This document shows, one piece after another, positions 62,368 through 64,000 of a DNA stretch of 64,000 nt. Origin of the DNA: Sphingobium bisphenolivorans. Its GTDB lineage: Bacteria > Pseudomonadota > Alphaproteobacteria > Sphingomonadales > Sphingomonadaceae. The notes under the pieces are model-generated. The model did no database searches. It had not been told where the DNA came from and worked only from the letters and a program-made list of their open reading frames with translations. A program made the translations under genes and the position numbers. Numbering within the stretch: the first letter of the stretch is position 1; the number at the start of each line of letters is the position of its first letter. The stretch lies in NCBI RefSeq assembly GCF_000412635.1, contig NZ_ASTG01000005.1:1-64000 (forward strand), in the 5' to 3' direction.

Positions 62368-63273
62368 TTACCGGCGCACTAAAGTCCCCGCACCACGCTT
62401 GGTGAAGATTTCCAGCAGCATCGCGTGCGGCACCCGGCCGTCCAGGATGACCGCCGCGTCCACACCGCCCTCGACGGCCTTGACGCAGGTTTCGAGCTTG
62501 GGAATCATGCCGCCGCTGATCGTGCCGTCCTCCTGCAATATCCTGATGGCGGCGGGGTCGAGGTCGGTCAGCAACTGGCCCTGCTTGTCGAGTACCCCCG
62601 CGACGTCGGTCAGCAGGAAGAAGCGCGACGCGCCGAGTTCAGCGGCGATCGCGCCGGCCATGGTGTCCGCATTGACATTATAGGTGTGGCCGTCCGCACC
62701 GATGCCGACGGGTGCCACGACGGGAATGATGCCGCTCTGCGACAGGGTGTCGAGAATGGAGCGATCCACCTTGATCGGGTCGCCGACATAGCCGAGATCA
62801 ACATTGCGCTCGATGCCCGAATTGGGGTCGGCTTCCCGCTTGCCCAGGACCTTCTCGCAGAGAACCAGGCCGCCATCCTTCCCCGAAATTCCAACCGCCC
62901 GGCCACCCGCACCCGCGATCCAGCCCACGATTTCCTTGTTGATGGACCCTGCCAGCACCATTTCCGCGATCTGCGCGGTTTCCTTGTCGGTGACGCGCAG
63001 GCCGCCGATGAAATGCGATTCGACGCCGAGCTTCTTCAGCATGGCGCCGATCTGGGGCCCGCCGCCGTGGACGACCACGACATTGATGCCGACTGCCTTC
63101 ATCAGCACGACGTCCTCGGCGAAGTCGCGCGCCGCTTCGGGGTCACCCATGGCATGGCCGCCATATTTGACGACAAAGGTCTGCCCGGCATAGCGCTGCA
63201 TATAGGGCAGCGCCTCGACGAGCGTTTCAGCCTTGGCGAGGAGAGCCGGATCGGGGGCGTGCTTGCTGTTCAT
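62368..63273 (-). CDS. argB: acetylglutamate kinase
   Basis: Second step of arginine synthesis. 301 residues from the ATG at 63273; a TTG 12 bp upstream is possible. Motifs: [82 protein letters not shown] and [18 protein letters not shown]. The C-terminus includes [30 protein letters not shown]. Confidence 0.96.
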   Translation of the reverse strand: MNSKHAPDPALLAKAETLVEALPYMQRYAGQTFVVKYGGHAMGDPEAARDFAEDVVLMKAVGINVVVVHGGGPQIGAMLKKLGVESHFIGGLRVTDKETAQIAEMVLAGSINKEIVGWIAGAGGRAVGISGKDGGLVLCEKVLGKREADPNSGIERNVDLGYVGDPIKVDRSILDTLSQSGIIPVVAPVGIGADGHTYNVNADTMAGAIAAELGASRFFLLTDVAGVLDKQGQLLTDLDPAAIRILQEDGTISGGMIPKLETCVKAVEGGVDAAVILDGRVPHAMLLEIFTKRGAGTLVRR

Positions 63274-63388
63274 GCGCGCGCGCAATAGGGCAGTATGCGT
63301 GCCGCCGCAAGCGAGGGCGTTCGGCTTTGTAGAGAAGGTGCCGCGCCACGAGAAGGCCCTATCTGTCGCGCGCGAACAAAGAAGCGGG

Positions 63389-63409
63389 ATGCCGGGTCAA
63401 GCCCGGCAT
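63389..63409. repeat. short palindrome upstream of argB
   Basis: ATGCCGGG-TCAAG-CCCGGCAT, a perfect 8-bp stem in a 230-bp non-coding gap. Similar palindromes are dispersed in the genome type. Confidence 0.7.
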
Positions 63410-63502
63410 GACGAGGAGAGAAAAGGCAGCACATGACCAGCATCGGCCGTTCCTTCTCCTTCGGGGGGAGAAGGTGGAAGGTTCGTTTTCCGCGCGACCA
63501 CT

Positions 63503-64000
63503 TCACCACGCCATGCGGTATTTCACCCCCATCGCCTGCGCCAATTGCCGCTGCCGGCGCTCGACCGCCTCCCCGAACAGGTCCACATCCACCCCGCGCA
63601 GCCGCAATTCCAGCACGTCGCCGATCATTTCAAGGCGTGAAGCGAGCAGCGGGCCTTCCACGCCTCCCGACAATCGCTGTCCCAGCCGAATCGCCAGGCC
63701 CCAGAGCGTGGCGCGCTTGATCGCCTGCGGGGGGGCAAGGCCGTCTATACCTGGCGGGCTCGACAGACCGCCGCCGAAATTGCTGTGCAACGCCTGCGCC
63801 AGCATCGCGCGTTCGGACGCATTGATGCCGACCCAATTGCTATGCAGCGCGATCTCCACGCCCCGCTCCGAGCGGAAGTCGGGATTGGCGCGCCAGCCGA
63901 CGTCGGCGAGCAGACAGGCGGCACGGCGGATCCGGCGCCAGGCGCTGCCATCCTCCAGAAACAGCGGCGCGATCCAGCGCTCGATCATATCGCCATGGCC
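63503..64000 (-). CDS. Ppx/GppA phosphatase, C-terminal part only
   Basis: 166 residues visible; the frame is open to the window edge, so the N-terminal ASKHA domain is outside. The visible part includes GHGDMIERWIAPLF, RRIRRAACLLADVGWRANPDFR, ALHSNWVGINASERAMLAQALHSNFGG and an ending KYRMAW, matching the C-terminal region of exopolyphosphatase/pppGpp phosphatases. It should act on polyphosphate or pppGpp. The gene's next neighbour is argB. Confidence 0.82.
   Translation of the reverse strand, partial: GHGDMIERWIAPLFLEDGSAWRRIRRAACLLADVGWRANPDFRSERGVEIALHSNWVGINASERAMLAQALHSNFGGGLSSPPGIDGLAPPQAIKRATLWGLAIRLGQRLSGGVEGPLLASRLEMIGDVLELRLRGVDVDLFGEAVERRQRQLAQAMGVKYRMAW

Overview
The window is 64 kb of high-GC chromosomal DNA from an alphaproteobacterium. 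It is most likely a member of the Sphingomonadales (Sphingobium, Sphingomonas or a relative). This rests on the gene neighbourhoods (argH-lipoprotein-lysA, rsmI-yraN-gshB opposite an LpoA-like lipoprotein, folD-yggU-yggT-argB), TonB-dependent receptors, a NodT-type efflux lipoprotein and short intergenic palindromes of a kind familiar from sphingomonads. It is mostly core genome. I see no tRNA or rRNA genes, no insertion sequence, no prophage and no CRISPR array.

Layout. 1-5.2 kb: the start of leuC (cut by the window edge), a glutathione transferase, isocitrate lyase aceA and a divergent ScfR/RamB-type regulator with a palindrome between them. 5.2-9.9 kb: envelope and hypothetical genes (membrane-anchored protein, beta-helix protein, orphan peptide-type binding lipoprotein, DUF4112 protein, RNase T2). 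9.9-13.5 kb: NAD synthesis nadA-orf-nadC with overlapping stops and starts, a DUF4230 protein and a metallo-beta-lactamase-fold hydrolase. 13.5-18.7 kb: xerC, dedA, gshB, yraN, rsmI and an LpoA-like lipoprotein. 18.7-23.6 kb: cobalamin uptake (btuD, btuC, btuF, btuB) with a cobalamin riboswitch in front of btuB. 23.7-34.2 kb: molybdenum cofactor gene mobA and a complete assimilatory nitrate locus on the minus strand (nasT-nasS-narK-nirB-nirD-nasA-cobA). 34.4-41.6 kb: an ABC-F ATPase, an EmrAB-NodT multidrug efflux operon with its TetR regulator, and a lone response regulator. 41.6-46.9 kb: a CorA-type transporter, a siroheme synthase N-terminal protein, lysA, a small lipoprotein, argH and a TlpA-like lipoprotein. 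47-55.5 kb: a large TonB receptor, a Trm112-like protein, a LON-domain protein, a frameshifted thioredoxin/TPR gene, a MipA-like protein, a sterol-desaturase pair, pheA and a membrane cytochrome c. 55.7-57.2 kb: an arsenic operon arsR-aqpS-arsC. 57.3-64 kb: a CBS-domain membrane protein, an OmpA lipoprotein, marC, a hypothetical, folD, yggU, yggT, argB and the C-terminal end of a Ppx/GppA phosphatase.

How the genes work together. NarK imports nitrate, NasA (with MGD cofactor made by MobA) reduces it to nitrite, and NirBD (with siroheme) reduces nitrite to ammonium. Siroheme can be supplied by CobA (SUMT) and the Met8-like protein at 42.6 kb. NasS and NasT are the expected nitrate sensor and RNA-binding antiterminator. 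The leaders of both narK and nirB carry a promoter, two small hairpins and a strong intrinsic terminator, which is the layout NasT acts on. Cobalamin is imported through BtuB and BtuFCD; no cobalamin synthesis genes other than the shared SUMT are in the window.

Most noteworthy points: two serial NasT-type attenuators, a 30-bp tandem amplification of the 3' end of aceA including its stop codon, a 10-bp tandem duplication that breaks the thioredoxin/TPR gene, paired palindromic operators in front of the efflux operon, a truncated methylase domain on the siroheme synthase, and a conserved-looking small ORF wedged between nadA and nadC. All functional assignments are from reading the sequence; no database search was run.
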